NCBI GenBank assembly: GCA_030523645.1
Contig: JAUNIB010000008.1
Coordinates: forward strand, 1-64,000
DNA from: Selenomonadaceae bacterium
Lineage (GTDB): Bacteria > Bacillota > Negativicutes > Selenomonadales > Selenomonadaceae
Length of the DNA: 64,000 nucleotides
Reading direction: 5' to 3'
In this document: piece by piece, positions 34,558 through 42,678 of the stretch
Position numbering within the stretch: position 1 is the stretch's first letter
Layout of the letters: every line of letters starts with the position of its first letter
The notes under the pieces: generated by a model
What the model saw: the letters and a program-made list of their open reading frames with translations, nothing else
Databases searched by the model: none
What the model was told of the DNA's origin: nothing
Program-made: the position numbers and the translations under genes

Positions 34558-34644
34558 ATAAATTGGCTAAGCTTTTATATTCCCTAATGCAATCCAATTA
34601 TGAATATGGTTTGTAAGAAAACCATTAATCAACATTTTACACAA

Positions 34645-34676
34645 AAAATCCCCGATGGCTTTCGCCATCGGGGATT
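34645..34676. terminator. Bidirectional terminator between gpmI and the second chemotaxis receptor
   Basis: AAATCCCCGATGGC/GCCATCGGGGATTT with a TTTC loop. On the minus strand six T follow. On the plus strand a shorter TTTGTATTTCTT follows. Confidence 0.8.
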
Positions 34677-34693
34677 TGTATTTCTTATGACTT

Positions 34694-36379
34694 TTACAGC
34701 TGGAACTTCGCAATACCGTTCTGGAGGTTCTGAGCCAGCTCGGCCAGCATCCGGGATGCCTCGGACATCTCGTGCATGGTAGCGGCCTGCTCCTCGGTGG
34801 AAGCGGATACATTCTGCGCCTCGTTGGTAGTATCCTGGCTGATTGCCTTGGCACTATCCAGCTCGGCAACAATCTGCTGTGCACTGCCGGCACCGTTTCT
34901 GATAGCGGTGATGGACTGAGTGATATTGTTGTTCAGATTGCCGATGAGACCCTCAATAGCCTCGAACTCAACACCGGTGCGGCGTACGCTCTCGGTACCG
35001 GCCACGACTTCCTCATTTCCGCGCTGCATGGACTGTACAGCCAGAGCGGTATCATTCTGAATCTCAGTGATAAGGGAAGCAATGTTGCGGGCAGCCTCGC
35101 CGGACTGCTCGGCCAGCTTGCGGACTTCCTCAGCGACAACGGAGAAGCCGCGGCCTGCCTCACCGGCACGGGCAGCCTCGATAGCTGCATTGAGAGCCAG
35201 TAGGTTGGTCTGGTCTGCAATGGAAGATACGGTATCAACAATCTGGCCGATCTGCTGAGCACGGGTACCGAGGTTTTCAACCTGCTTGGCGCTGGTATTA
35301 ATCTGCTCGGCCATTTCCTTAATCTTGGTAATAGCATCGGTGACAGCGGCGCGGCCGTTCTCAACACCCTGCTGAGTACGCTCTGCCATCTGACGCATTT
35401 CCTCGGAATCGTTCAGGAGCACCTGCATATCACTGCCCATGCCCATAGCCTTGTCATTGATTTCCTCGAGATTGGTGGACTGTCTCTCTGCGCCCTCGCT
35501 CATAGCTACGGCATTGTCGGCTACCATGCGGATGGTATCGCTGGTCTGGCTGAAGCTGGCGGTCAGCTCCTGAGAAGAAGCAGCCAGCTGCTCAGCGGTG
35601 TAAGCAACCTCGGCCAAGAATTTCTTCAGGTCGTTCTTCATCTTGTTGGCGCTGCGGCAGACATCACCAATTTCATCATCAGCATCGACAGCCAGGTCTT
35701 CACCGCGGAAGTTACCGCTGGCAACGACGGCGAGCGCATCGGTAGCGGCGGTCAGCTTGCTGACGACCTTACCGACAATCCAAGTAGCCAGTAAGGCAAT
35801 GAGAATGATGGTAACAAGTACGGAAATACCGACGGAAGTGATGTACTCCTTCTTGATGGCATCAATGGTCTGAGTAGGAATACCCATGAAGACCATACCG
35901 ACAATCTTGCCGTCATCGGTCTTGATGGGATTGTATACGCTGTAATACTGGTTGCCCATAACCTCAGCATAGCCGGCATAATCCTTGCCGCCGGTGAGTA
36001 CAGCCTTGGCTACCTCAGCGGAGCACTGGGTACCGGTAGCCCGGCTGCCGTCGGCCTTCTTTACAGTGGTAGCTACACGGGTATCGCCGCGGAAGAAGGT
36101 AACATGGTTGCCGGTGAGCTTGCCCAGACGGTCAACGAACTCAGCATTTCCATCAATCTTAGTCTTGCCCTTGTAAAGAACGCCGTCCTTTACCTGCCAG
36201 GAATCCTTGTCCATAGCCTCGGCAATTTCCTCTGCCATGGCTGTGTCGCTGGCAGCTTTCAGTCCGAGCGCCGTCTCGAATCCCTTGCCGGCCATCAGGT
36301 AGCCGATTACCGAGCTGACGGTGCAGGCCAGAACGATGAATACCGCAAAGGCCAGTACAGCTTTCTGCTTCAACTTCAT
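34694..36379 (-). CDS. Methyl-accepting chemotaxis protein with single Cache sensor
   Basis: Chemoreceptor of about 561 aa. N-terminal helix ([20 protein letters not shown]), then a periplasmic or extracellular domain of about 150 residues containing [13 protein letters not shown] and [20 protein letters not shown], typical of single Cache domains. A second helix ([20 protein letters not shown]), HAMP and the signalling domain follow, with [20 protein letters not shown] at the tip. The start at 36379 has GGGGGG seven bases upstream. An ATG five codons earlier overlaps that site. It is monocistronic. The signalling domain is about as long as that of the receptor at 242, but the sensor is shorter, so it likely has a different ligand. 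Confidence 0.93.
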   Translation of the reverse strand: MKLKQKAVLAFAVFIVLACTVSSVIGYLMAGKGFETALGLKAASDTAMAEEIAEAMDKDSWQVKDGVLYKGKTKIDGNAEFVDRLGKLTGNHVTFFRGDTRVATTVKKADGSRATGTQCSAEVAKAVLTGGKDYAGYAEVMGNQYYSVYNPIKTDDGKIVGMVFMGIPTQTIDAIKKEYITSVGISVLVTIILIALLATWIVGKVVSKLTAATDALAVVASGNFRGEDLAVDADDEIGDVCRSANKMKNDLKKFLAEVAYTAEQLAASSQELTASFSQTSDTIRMVADNAVAMSEGAERQSTNLEEINDKAMGMGSDMQVLLNDSEEMRQMAERTQQGVENGRAAVTDAITKIKEMAEQINTSAKQVENLGTRAQQIGQIVDTVSSIADQTNLLALNAAIEAARAGEAGRGFSVVAEEVRKLAEQSGEAARNIASLITEIQNDTALAVQSMQRGNEEVVAGTESVRRTGVEFEAIEGLIGNLNNNITQSITAIRNGAGSAQQIVAELDSAKAISQDTTNEAQNVSASTEEQAATMHEMSEASRMLAELAQNLQNGIAKFQL

Positions 36380-36785
36380 AATAAATCCCCCCATTTTAAT
36401 CTCAGGCCTCCCGCCGCTCAGACAGAAGTCCTATATTCCTGTAATACAGCTCCATTTCATCAGCACCACACTAGACCAATCCCACAGAGCCGGCATATTG
36501 TGGTTTCAGCCGGGAACAGCCAATCTCTCTATCTGTTATGACTGCTTATACTCTCAGCCTCTTACAATATGTTAAATTTAGTTTAACTCATTCCTTATCA
36601 AATCGCAACAAATAAATTTCCATAGACAAAAATTTGGGATGATTTACCCCCCGCAATAATTTCGGTATATTATAGCATGCGTATAGTGAATATTTCGTGC
36701 TGACAGATAAAAATGCTGTGAAAAAAGTCTGACGAAAACACTCTATCGCCAGGCATCTCACAGACATTATTCACAGCATCTGCAT
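36380..36785. other. Long intergenic region with inverted repeat and short family A copy
   Basis: About 400 bp without a gene. It contains GTTAAATTTAGTTTAAC (36571-36587), an inverted repeat with a 5-bp centre in the probable upstream region of the receptor gene. A shortened family A copy lies at 36713-36778, with ends GCTGTGAAAAAAGTCTG and the complement of GCTGTGAATAATGTCTG. No convincing promoter or open frame was found in the rest. Confidence 0.5.
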
Positions 36786-36830
36786 CAAAAAGGGACTGCG
36801 AAAAACGAATGCTCATTTTCCGCAGTCCCT
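36786..36830 (-). terminator. Terminator of the secreted protein gene at 36846
   Basis: AGGGACTGCG/CGCAGTCCCT (36791-36800 with 36821-36830) is followed on the minus strand by five T. Confidence 0.8.
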
Positions 36831-36845
36831 CTGTTCAATTTATTA

Positions 36846-37892
36846 TCAGTTGTTTGCCTCGTTCTCCGACTTGGTTTCTTCCTCGTCAGCCTTTTTCTTC
36901 TTGGCCTTGGCCTCAGCCTCAGCCTTGCGCTTTGCCTCCAGCTCGGCAGCTCTGGCCGCACCCTCAGGAGCATTCAGACCGTAGAGGATTGTATCTTCCT
37001 TCGTCTGGATATACAGCTCGGTTCCCTCCGGCAGATTTACATTGCGGCCCTTGACAAAGGCAGCGCCTACCACACCGATAGGACCAAGCACAGCCATACC
37101 GGCGATACCGGCACCGGCGGCCATAGCATAGCCTTCCATCTTCTCCTCGGCTTCTGCACCGATGTGGGTTTTCAAATCGGTGCTGTCCATAGCTCTGATT
37201 GTCTCGAAGTCAACCTCCACGACAGCATCACGGCCGAAGTTCTTTGCAGTCTTGACCTTCGTTACCTTGCCCATACCGGGAGCTCCCTTGGCGATAATCA
37301 GCATACCGTCTACAAATACATCCTCGGATGCCTTGAACTCGACGATATCATCCACCTTGATATTCTTGGCATTGATGGGAGTAACCAGAGCAATACGGAT
37401 AAGGGTCGCTGCCGGAACAACATACTGCGTCAGAGGCAGCGGATCGGCTCCATAGGCATAGCCGGCCAGCTTGTCAATGCGTCTGTTGAAGGCACCTGCC
37501 TCCGTCTTGCCGGTGATATTCATCTCCAGCGCGGTGATTCGCTTCTGAATCGGCTCCATGGACACCTCATCATTGAAGCGGTACTCCACCGCATTCATCT
37601 GAGTCAGCAGGGACGGGCCCTTTTCATTGGTAAAAATCATGCCGTAAAGACGCTCGACTCTGGCTGCCACAGCGTCGTTGGGATGCTGTGCCTCAAAATC
37701 TCCCTCAAGGCGATTCACTCTATCCAGCAGAGCACCGGTCTGCCCATTGCCGTAAGCAGCAGTCTCGATGGCAGTCAGCTTGTCCTGCATACTCACCGGA
37801 GCCGCGGCAAAGGTCGTCAGAGCGGAACCGGCCCACAGAGCGGCACTGACGAACAGTGCGCAGGCCTTTCTCAGAGCTTTTTTCTTCATCAT
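36846..37892 (-). CDS. Exported protein of unknown function
   Basis: About 348 aa. A signal peptide (MMKKKALRKACALFVSAALW onward, probable cleavage after TTFAAA) is clear. The mature part begins with repeated short units resembling each other (MQDKLTAIETAAYG, LLDRVNRLEGDF, IQKRITALEMNITGK, FNRRIDKLAGYAYG), which look like four helical repeats each ending near a glycine. A beta-rich middle (ADGMLIIAKG-like, GKVTKVK) follows, then a glycine-rich hydrophobic patch (MAAGAGIAGMAVLGPIGVVG) and a lysine/glutamate-rich tail. The start at 37892 has GGAGG eight bases before it. I do not recognise the family. The pattern suggests an envelope-associated protein. Confidence 0.7.
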   Translation of the reverse strand: MMKKKALRKACALFVSAALWAGSALTTFAAAPVSMQDKLTAIETAAYGNGQTGALLDRVNRLEGDFEAQHPNDAVAARVERLYGMIFTNEKGPSLLTQMNAVEYRFNDEVSMEPIQKRITALEMNITGKTEAGAFNRRIDKLAGYAYGADPLPLTQYVVPAATLIRIALVTPINAKNIKVDDIVEFKASEDVFVDGMLIIAKGAPGMGKVTKVKTAKNFGRDAVVEVDFETIRAMDSTDLKTHIGAEAEEKMEGYAMAAGAGIAGMAVLGPIGVVGAAFVKGRNVNLPEGTELYIQTKEDTILYGLNAPEGAARAAELEAKRKAEAEAKAKKKKADEEETKSENEANN

Positions 37893-38064
37893 ATCGTATA
37901 CCTCCCGAATACTACATCTCATTCAGTGACTTGTGAACATATCAAAAAATCCCCGCTGAACATCGCAGACAGTGACACTCAGCGTTCTTCTCCTTCTTTT
38001 ATTCTTCATTGACTGCTTTATTCCTGCATTACCGACAAAATTTAAGAGATTTTTAATATTTTCC

Positions 38065-38093
38065 TTTACATTTATCGGCAAATATAGTAATAT
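38065..38093 (+). promoter_or_regulatory. Promoter of tRNA-Pro
   Basis: TTTACA (38065-38070) and TAATAT (38088-38093) are spaced 17 bp apart, 11 bp before the tRNA 5' end. Confidence 0.6.
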
Positions 38094-38104
38094 ATTTTTG
38101 TTGT

Positions 38105-38181
38105 CGGGGCGTAGCCCAGTTTGGTAGAGCGCTTCCTTGGGGTGGAAGAGGTCGTGGGTTCAAATCCCGTCGCTCCGACCA
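38105..38181 (+). tRNA. tRNA-Pro (GGG anticodon)
   Basis: A 77-nt cloverleaf with acceptor CGGGGCG/CGCTCCG, anticodon stem CTTCC/GGAAG and loop TTGGGGT (anticodon GGG), and T-arm with GGTTCAAATCC. ACCA is encoded at the 3' end. Confidence 0.95.
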
Positions 38182-38194
38182 CGATTTGAATTTA

Positions 38195-38228
38195 GCCGCA
38201 TCGGTTTTCCGGTGCGGTTTTTGTTTTG
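38195..38228 (+). terminator. Terminator of tRNA-Pro
   Basis: GCCGCATCGG/CCGGTGCGG with a TTTT loop is followed by TTTTTGTTTT. Confidence 0.8.
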
Positions 38229-38249
38229 CCTTTTTGCCGGCTGTGACAT

Positions 38250-38302
38250 AAAAGGGGCAGGGTCTCGAATGAGTCACCCTCATCAAAGACCCTGCCCGTA
38301 AA
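38250..38302 (-). terminator. Terminator of the MFS transporter gene
   Basis: GGGCAGGGTCT (38255-38265) pairs with AGACCCTGCCC (38287-38297) and is followed on the minus strand by CTTTTATG. The loop of 21 bases is long and the T run short. Confidence 0.6.
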
Positions 38303-38312
38303 AATCACTGAG

Positions 38313-39632
38313 TCAGATAGCCTCCAGCTGCTTCTGGCGGCTCTCGACACCCATCCCCAGCACGATTGCTGCCACGATGACCAGCACTGCGGCAAACATG
38401 AAGAATACGCTGTCCATCTGCGAGCCGCCGGCCAGCATCATGCCTACCAACGCCGGTGCCGTCATACCGCCGATACGGCCAAAGCCTGCCGCCCAACCGC
38501 TGCCCAGTGCGCGGATAGCCGTAGGATAAAGCTCCGGTGTATATGTGTAGATGACGCCCCATGCTCCGAGATTGAAGAAGGACATCACCGCCCCCCAGGC
38601 CAGCAGCGCCTCCGGAGAGCCGGCATTGCCAAAGAAGTAGCTGGCCACGCCGCTGAGCAGCAGGAAGCTGGACAATGTAAGCCGACGGCCGATGATATCT
38701 ACCAGCCATGCCGCCGCCAGATATCCCGGCAGCTGAGCTACCGTCATTATCATCACATACTCGAAGGACTTGACCACCGCAAAGCCCTGCTTGAAGACGA
38801 TAGAAGGCAGCCACATAAAGATACCGTAATAGCTGAAGACGATGCCGAACCAGGCCAGCCAGAGCATCGCCGTGCGTACCCGGTACTCCTTCGTCCAGAG
38901 AGTCAGCGGACTCTGCTTCGGCGGCGCGGTCATCTCTGCTTCACTCAGCTCCGCATCAAATGGCTCGCTGGCGATTCCCGCCTTCGCCTCCAGCCCCAAT
39001 ATGATTTCCTTTGCCTCTTCCACCCGCCTCCTGCTGATAAGATAGCGGACGGACTCCGGCATGCCGATGCGCAGCAGGAAGACATACAGTGCCGGCAGGG
39101 TACCCAGCACAAAGGCTATCTTCCAGCCATAGGTAGGAATAAGCAGATACGCTATCAGCGCTGCCACCAGCCAGCCCACGCCCCAGAAGCTCTCCAGCAG
39201 AACGATGAACCGCCCCCTGAGCTTCGTGGGCGCATACTCACTCATCAGTGTCGCCGCTACCGGCAGCTCACCGCCCAGCCCGAAGCCGACCAGAAACCGG
39301 AAAAAGAGCAGCATCTCGTAGCTTGTCGCCAGCGCGCACATACCCGTCGAAACGGAATACAGCAGCACCGTGATGGTGAATACCTGCTTACGGCCAATCC
39401 TGTCAGCCAGCGTCCCGGCCAGTACAGCGCCAAGGGCCATACCGATGAGACCGATGCTGCCTATCCAGCCCATCTGCCCCGGAGTCAGCCCCCACTCCTT
39501 CGCCAGCACCGGCAGGACAAAGGCAATGAGTCCCGTATCCATCGAGTCAAAAAGCCAGCCCAAACCGGTGACCGCCAGCATCTTGTAGTGAAAACCGCTG
39601 ACCGGTATGCGCTCCAGTCGTTCCAATATCAT
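38313..39632 (-). CDS. MFS transporter, metabolite:H+ symporter-like
   Basis: About 439 aa and 12 helices. The first cytoplasmic loop motif GTLADRIGRKQVF and the second-half equivalent DIIGRRLTL are classical MFS signatures. WLFDSMDTGLIAFVLP in helix 1 is typical of the sugar/aromatic-acid/niacin-type branch (for example NiaP- or YceI-like). RFLVGFGLGGELPVAATLM and YTPELYPTAIRALGSG support the same group. The substrate cannot be fixed. AGGAG lies nine bases before the ATG at 39632. The ATG at 39641 is possible but too close. Monocistronic. Confidence 0.88.
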   Translation of the reverse strand: MILERLERIPVSGFHYKMLAVTGLGWLFDSMDTGLIAFVLPVLAKEWGLTPGQMGWIGSIGLIGMALGAVLAGTLADRIGRKQVFTITVLLYSVSTGMCALATSYEMLLFFRFLVGFGLGGELPVAATLMSEYAPTKLRGRFIVLLESFWGVGWLVAALIAYLLIPTYGWKIAFVLGTLPALYVFLLRIGMPESVRYLISRRRVEEAKEIILGLEAKAGIASEPFDAELSEAEMTAPPKQSPLTLWTKEYRVRTAMLWLAWFGIVFSYYGIFMWLPSIVFKQGFAVVKSFEYVMIMTVAQLPGYLAAAWLVDIIGRRLTLSSFLLLSGVASYFFGNAGSPEALLAWGAVMSFFNLGAWGVIYTYTPELYPTAIRALGSGWAAGFGRIGGMTAPALVGMMLAGGSQMDSVFFMFAAVLVIVAAIVLGMGVESRQKQLEAI

Positions 39633-39688
39633 CTCATGCATCTCCTGATCATCTCGGCTGCAATTGCGCCGAAAAATATATAAACGCG

Positions 39689-39716
39689 ATTATACAACAT
39701 TCAAATAAAAATGCAA
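39689..39716 (-). promoter_or_regulatory. Promoter of the MFS transporter gene
   Basis: TTGCAT (minus strand, 39711-39716) and TATAAT (39689-39694) are spaced 16 bp apart. Confidence 0.6.
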
Positions 39717-39868
39717 GGCATGACAAGCCAAGTCTAATCACTATTTTCAAATTCTTGCATTGATTGGAAAAGCGACCTGTTCTATGGAGAGATTTCAACG
39801 AAGACGACTATTCCAAAAGCCTCGGAAGATTATTATTTTCCCTCTTTTTTCTTTCGCCAAAAATGTAT

Positions 39869-39874
39869 TATAAT
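39869..39874 (+). promoter_or_regulatory. Possible -10 element of the partner-switch operon
   Basis: A perfect TATAAT lies about 65 bp upstream of the STAS gene. No good -35 is seen (a T-rich stretch only). The 308-bp gap between the MFS and STAS genes holds this, the MFS promoter and nothing else I can assign. Confidence 0.35.
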
Positions 39875-39940
39875 AGTATGAAAGTAAATGCAACTGACGC
39901 ACAATATATCTCTGAATGAATATTGAAAGGATTGATCTTC

Positions 39941-40246
39941 GTGGAAATAAAACTTATCAGCACTGACAAACCGACTACCGTCGCCATTATCGGCCGGGTG
40001 GATACGGTCACCGCCCCGGATTTCCAAAAGCAGATGGAAGAAATCTTTGCCCGGCATTCTCAGGATATGCTGCTGGACTGCGCAGAGCTGAGTTTTCTGA
40101 GCAGCGCCGGTCTGAGAGCGTTCTTCATGCTGGCCCGCAAGGCAAAGGCATCTCAGGCAGTCATCAAGCTGAAGTCTGTTGCCCCAAATGTCCGCGAGGT
40201 TCTGAAGATTTCCGGCTTCGACAGCTTTTTTACCATCGTTGATTGA
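39941..40246 (+). CDS. STAS-domain anti-sigma factor antagonist (RsbV/SpoIIAA-like)
   Basis: About 101 aa, a single STAS domain. The sequence around the regulatory serine is LSFLSSAGLRAFFMLA. In the family, phosphorylation of this serine by a partner kinase switches the protein off. The GTG start at 39941 has GAAAGGA nine bases before it. An in-frame TTG at 39923 coincides with that site. It is the first gene of a plus-strand module with a HATPase kinase and two PP2C phosphatases. The 65-bp spacing to the next gene still allows co-transcription. Confidence 0.88.
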   Translation: MEIKLISTDKPTTVAIIGRVDTVTAPDFQKQMEEIFARHSQDMLLDCAELSFLSSAGLRAFFMLARKAKASQAVIKLKSVAPNVREVLKISGFDSFFTIVD

Positions 40247-40310
40247 TACTGCACCTCTGTCTGTAAAGGACAGAGGTGTTTCCATTTGACCACAAAAAGG
40301 AGGTTCTGTC

Positions 40311-40739
40311 ATGGTACTGGCGACGAATCGCTTTTCGGCAACAACGGAAATGCTGCCGGATATCCTCGGCTGGATAGAGGAGCAGACTATGGAGCTGCTG
40401 CCTATGTCTCTGGCTCTGAAGCTGCAGCTGGCAGCGGAAGAAGCCGTCGCAAATGTAGTGAACTACTCATACGCTGACGGTGCCGCCGACCGCCCTCTGC
40501 TTCTGACCTTCGGCCGGGATGACACCGTCTATCTGGAGATTGCCGATTACGGCAAGCCCTTCAACCCTCTGGAGAATATCAATGCTGACCCCACAGCCGC
40601 CCTTGAGGAGCGCGAGCCGGGAGGCTGGGGACGGGAGCTTATCACCAGAATGACCACCGCCGCCTCCTATGAATACCGGGACAACGCCAATGTGCTGCGG
40701 CTGGAAGAAGACCCCGGCAAAGCAGATATACCTGAATGA
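40311..40739 (+). CDS. Anti-sigma-type serine kinase (RsbW-like HATPase)
   Basis: Protein of 142 aa with a GHKL ATP-binding fold. N box EEAVANVVNYSY, G1-type IADYGKPFNP, and G2-type GGWGRELI are visible. Members phosphorylate the STAS partner and often hold a sigma factor. No sigma factor gene is seen nearby, so the output here may be another effector. AAAGGAGG precedes the ATG closely. The next gene starts 13 bp after the stop. Confidence 0.87.
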   Translation: MVLATNRFSATTEMLPDILGWIEEQTMELLPMSLALKLQLAAEEAVANVVNYSYADGAADRPLLLTFGRDDTVYLEIADYGKPFNPLENINADPTAALEEREPGGWGRELITRMTTAASYEYRDNANVLRLEEDPGKADIPE

Positions 40740-40752
40740 GAGGTCACCGCTT

Positions 40753-42678
40753 ATGATTTTACAACGGGAAGCCCCTGTATTCAGCAAGGCAGGTCTGACT
40801 CAGCTTACCGTCACCGCTGCTGTCTACGGTATTCTCATTGCTCTCGCCAATCACTTCATGATGACCCAGGCGGGCTTCGAGCTTCGTCCGGGAGCCTTTG
40901 TCCCTGTGGTGGCCGGTCTGCTCTTCGGCCTTCCCGCCGCGGTGGGTTCCTTTATCGGCAATTTCGTCAGCTCTCACTTCACCGGCTACGAGCTGCTGCC
41001 CAATCTCTATTTCAGCCTGCTGAATTTTCTGCTGGCCTACACGCCGTATCGGCTCTGGTACGGCTATCAGAGCCACAAGGCCACCCTCTATATCTACAAC
41101 AACCGCACCTTTCTGAAATTCGTTCTGCTGAACCTCCTTGGGGGCAGCAGTCTGTCCATACTCGCCTCACTTTTCATTCGGGGGATCTCAGGCATCACCT
41201 CTCCGGGGATGATTTTCGTCACCTTCGCCAATAACTTCGCCTTTCCTCTGATGTTTGGCCTGCCTGTCCTGCTGCTGTGGGATAAATATGTAGGGACTGA
41301 GTATTACCGTCCCTATGAGGAGCCGCGGTTCTGGCATTCCTTTGCCCGCCTTGCGCTGCCTGCCCTCATTATCTTGGAATTGGCCAGCCTTTATCCTCTC
41401 TGCACAGGTCAGCTTACACAGCAGACCTGTATGACTTTTGCCTGTGTCGGCGCTCTGCTTTGGTTCCTGTCTGTACAGCTTCCGTCGGAGTACCATACCC
41501 ATCCGGAGGAAACGGACGGCTTCCAGACGCTTGTGTCCAGCGTGGCCATCCGTCTGTTTGTCGGGGCTGACCTGATTGTTCTTCTTACTCTCATTGTCTC
41601 CACACACTTCTCAGGCTACACTCTGGCCATCTGGCAGAACCAGCAGCACTGGCTGAAGCTCTGCACCAATATTATCATTTGTCTTGCCGTCCTGGTAATC
41701 GGCATATATCTGGTGCTGCTGATAATGGAATCCTCCCTGACCCAGCGGCTGAAGGTGCTGTGTGCAAGAGTCAGAGAGTATCTGAAGACTCACGACCAGT
41801 CTCATCTCCAGCACGGTCTGAATAAAAGCACCCGGCGAAATGAGCTGGACACGCTGGAGTACTCCCTGCAAAAAATGGGTGAAGACATTACCCGCTATCT
41901 GACTGATCTGGACCGCACCATCGCCGAGCAGGAGGCAATGAACACTCAGCTTAGAATTGCCAATTCCATTCAGAACGGCATACTGCCGGATTTGAAATCA
42001 ATCGCTCCCCAGCTGCCGGGCTACAGTATCGACGGCGGTATGCAGCCGGCTAAATTCATTGGCGGCGATGCCTATGATGCCTTCCTGCTGGACAGCGACC
42101 ATCTGATAATCTCGGTGGCTGATGTCTCCGGCAAGGGTGTCCCGGCAGCTCTCTTTATGATGATTACTCAGACTCTGCTGCGGCAGAACGCTCACGAAAT
42201 GCCGCTGGCGGAGGCTATCCGACAGACGAATGAGGCGCTGGTAAAGCACAACGAGCAGTGCCTGTTCGTCACCGTCTGGCTGGCTCAGCTGGAGCTGTCC
42301 ACCGGTCACATCTCATACATAAATGCCGGTCACAATCCATCTCTCCTTACCGGCCCGGAAGGTGGCAGATGTCTGTGGCTGGACAAGCTGTCCGGCCCCG
42401 TCCTTGGGCTGATGCCCGACCTTACCTTCACCGTCCACGAGGCCAACCTGCCGGCAGGCGGCCGTCTCCTGCTCTATACCGACGGACTGAACGAGGCGGA
42501 AAATGCCAATCACGAGTTCTTCGGCAACGAGCGGCTGGAGCGGAGCTTCCTGTCCGCCAATCAGCCGCAGCAGATACTGGCAGACATTGCCGGCTTTGTA
42601 CAAAATGCAGAGCAGAGCGACGACATGACCTACCTCTGGCTGCAGAGAAAGGAGGCAGCCCATGAAGCTGCAGAATAA
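40753..42678 (+). CDS. Membrane PP2C-type serine phosphatase (SpoIIE/RsbU-like), copy 1
   Basis: About 641 aa. The N-terminal half has about eight hydrophobic helices. The stretch GAFVPVVAGLLFGLPAAVGS resembles the substrate-binding membrane component of ECF transporters. A HAMP-like linker and coiled coil (DTLEYSLQKMGEDITRYLTD) follow. The C-terminal SpoIIE phosphatase domain has IGGDAYDAFLLD, VADVSGKGVPAALFMMI, YINAGHNPSLL and LYTDGLNEAEN, including the metal-binding aspartates. It presumably dephosphorylates the STAS protein. GAGAGG before the ATG at 40753 sets the start. The next gene overlaps its end by 17 bp. Confidence 0.88.
   Translation: MILQREAPVFSKAGLTQLTVTAAVYGILIALANHFMMTQAGFELRPGAFVPVVAGLLFGLPAAVGSFIGNFVSSHFTGYELLPNLYFSLLNFLLAYTPYRLWYGYQSHKATLYIYNNRTFLKFVLLNLLGGSSLSILASLFIRGISGITSPGMIFVTFANNFAFPLMFGLPVLLLWDKYVGTEYYRPYEEPRFWHSFARLALPALIILELASLYPLCTGQLTQQTCMTFACVGALLWFLSVQLPSEYHTHPEETDGFQTLVSSVAIRLFVGADLIVLLTLIVSTHFSGYTLAIWQNQQHWLKLCTNIIICLAVLVIGIYLVLLIMESSLTQRLKVLCARVREYLKTHDQSHLQHGLNKSTRRNELDTLEYSLQKMGEDITRYLTDLDRTIAEQEAMNTQLRIANSIQNGILPDLKSIAPQLPGYSIDGGMQPAKFIGGDAYDAFLLDSDHLIISVADVSGKGVPAALFMMITQTLLRQNAHEMPLAEAIRQTNEALVKHNEQCLFVTVWLAQLELSTGHISYINAGHNPSLLTGPEGGRCLWLDKLSGPVLGLMPDLTFTVHEANLPAGGRLLLYTDGLNEAENANHEFFGNERLERSFLSANQPQQILADIAGFVQNAEQSDDMTYLWLQRKEAAHEAAE

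Noticed and set aside
37909-37937. Promoter TTCACA-17-TAGTAT before the exported protein gene at 36846
   Set aside because: The start point would fall inside the ribosome site, leaving no usable leader.
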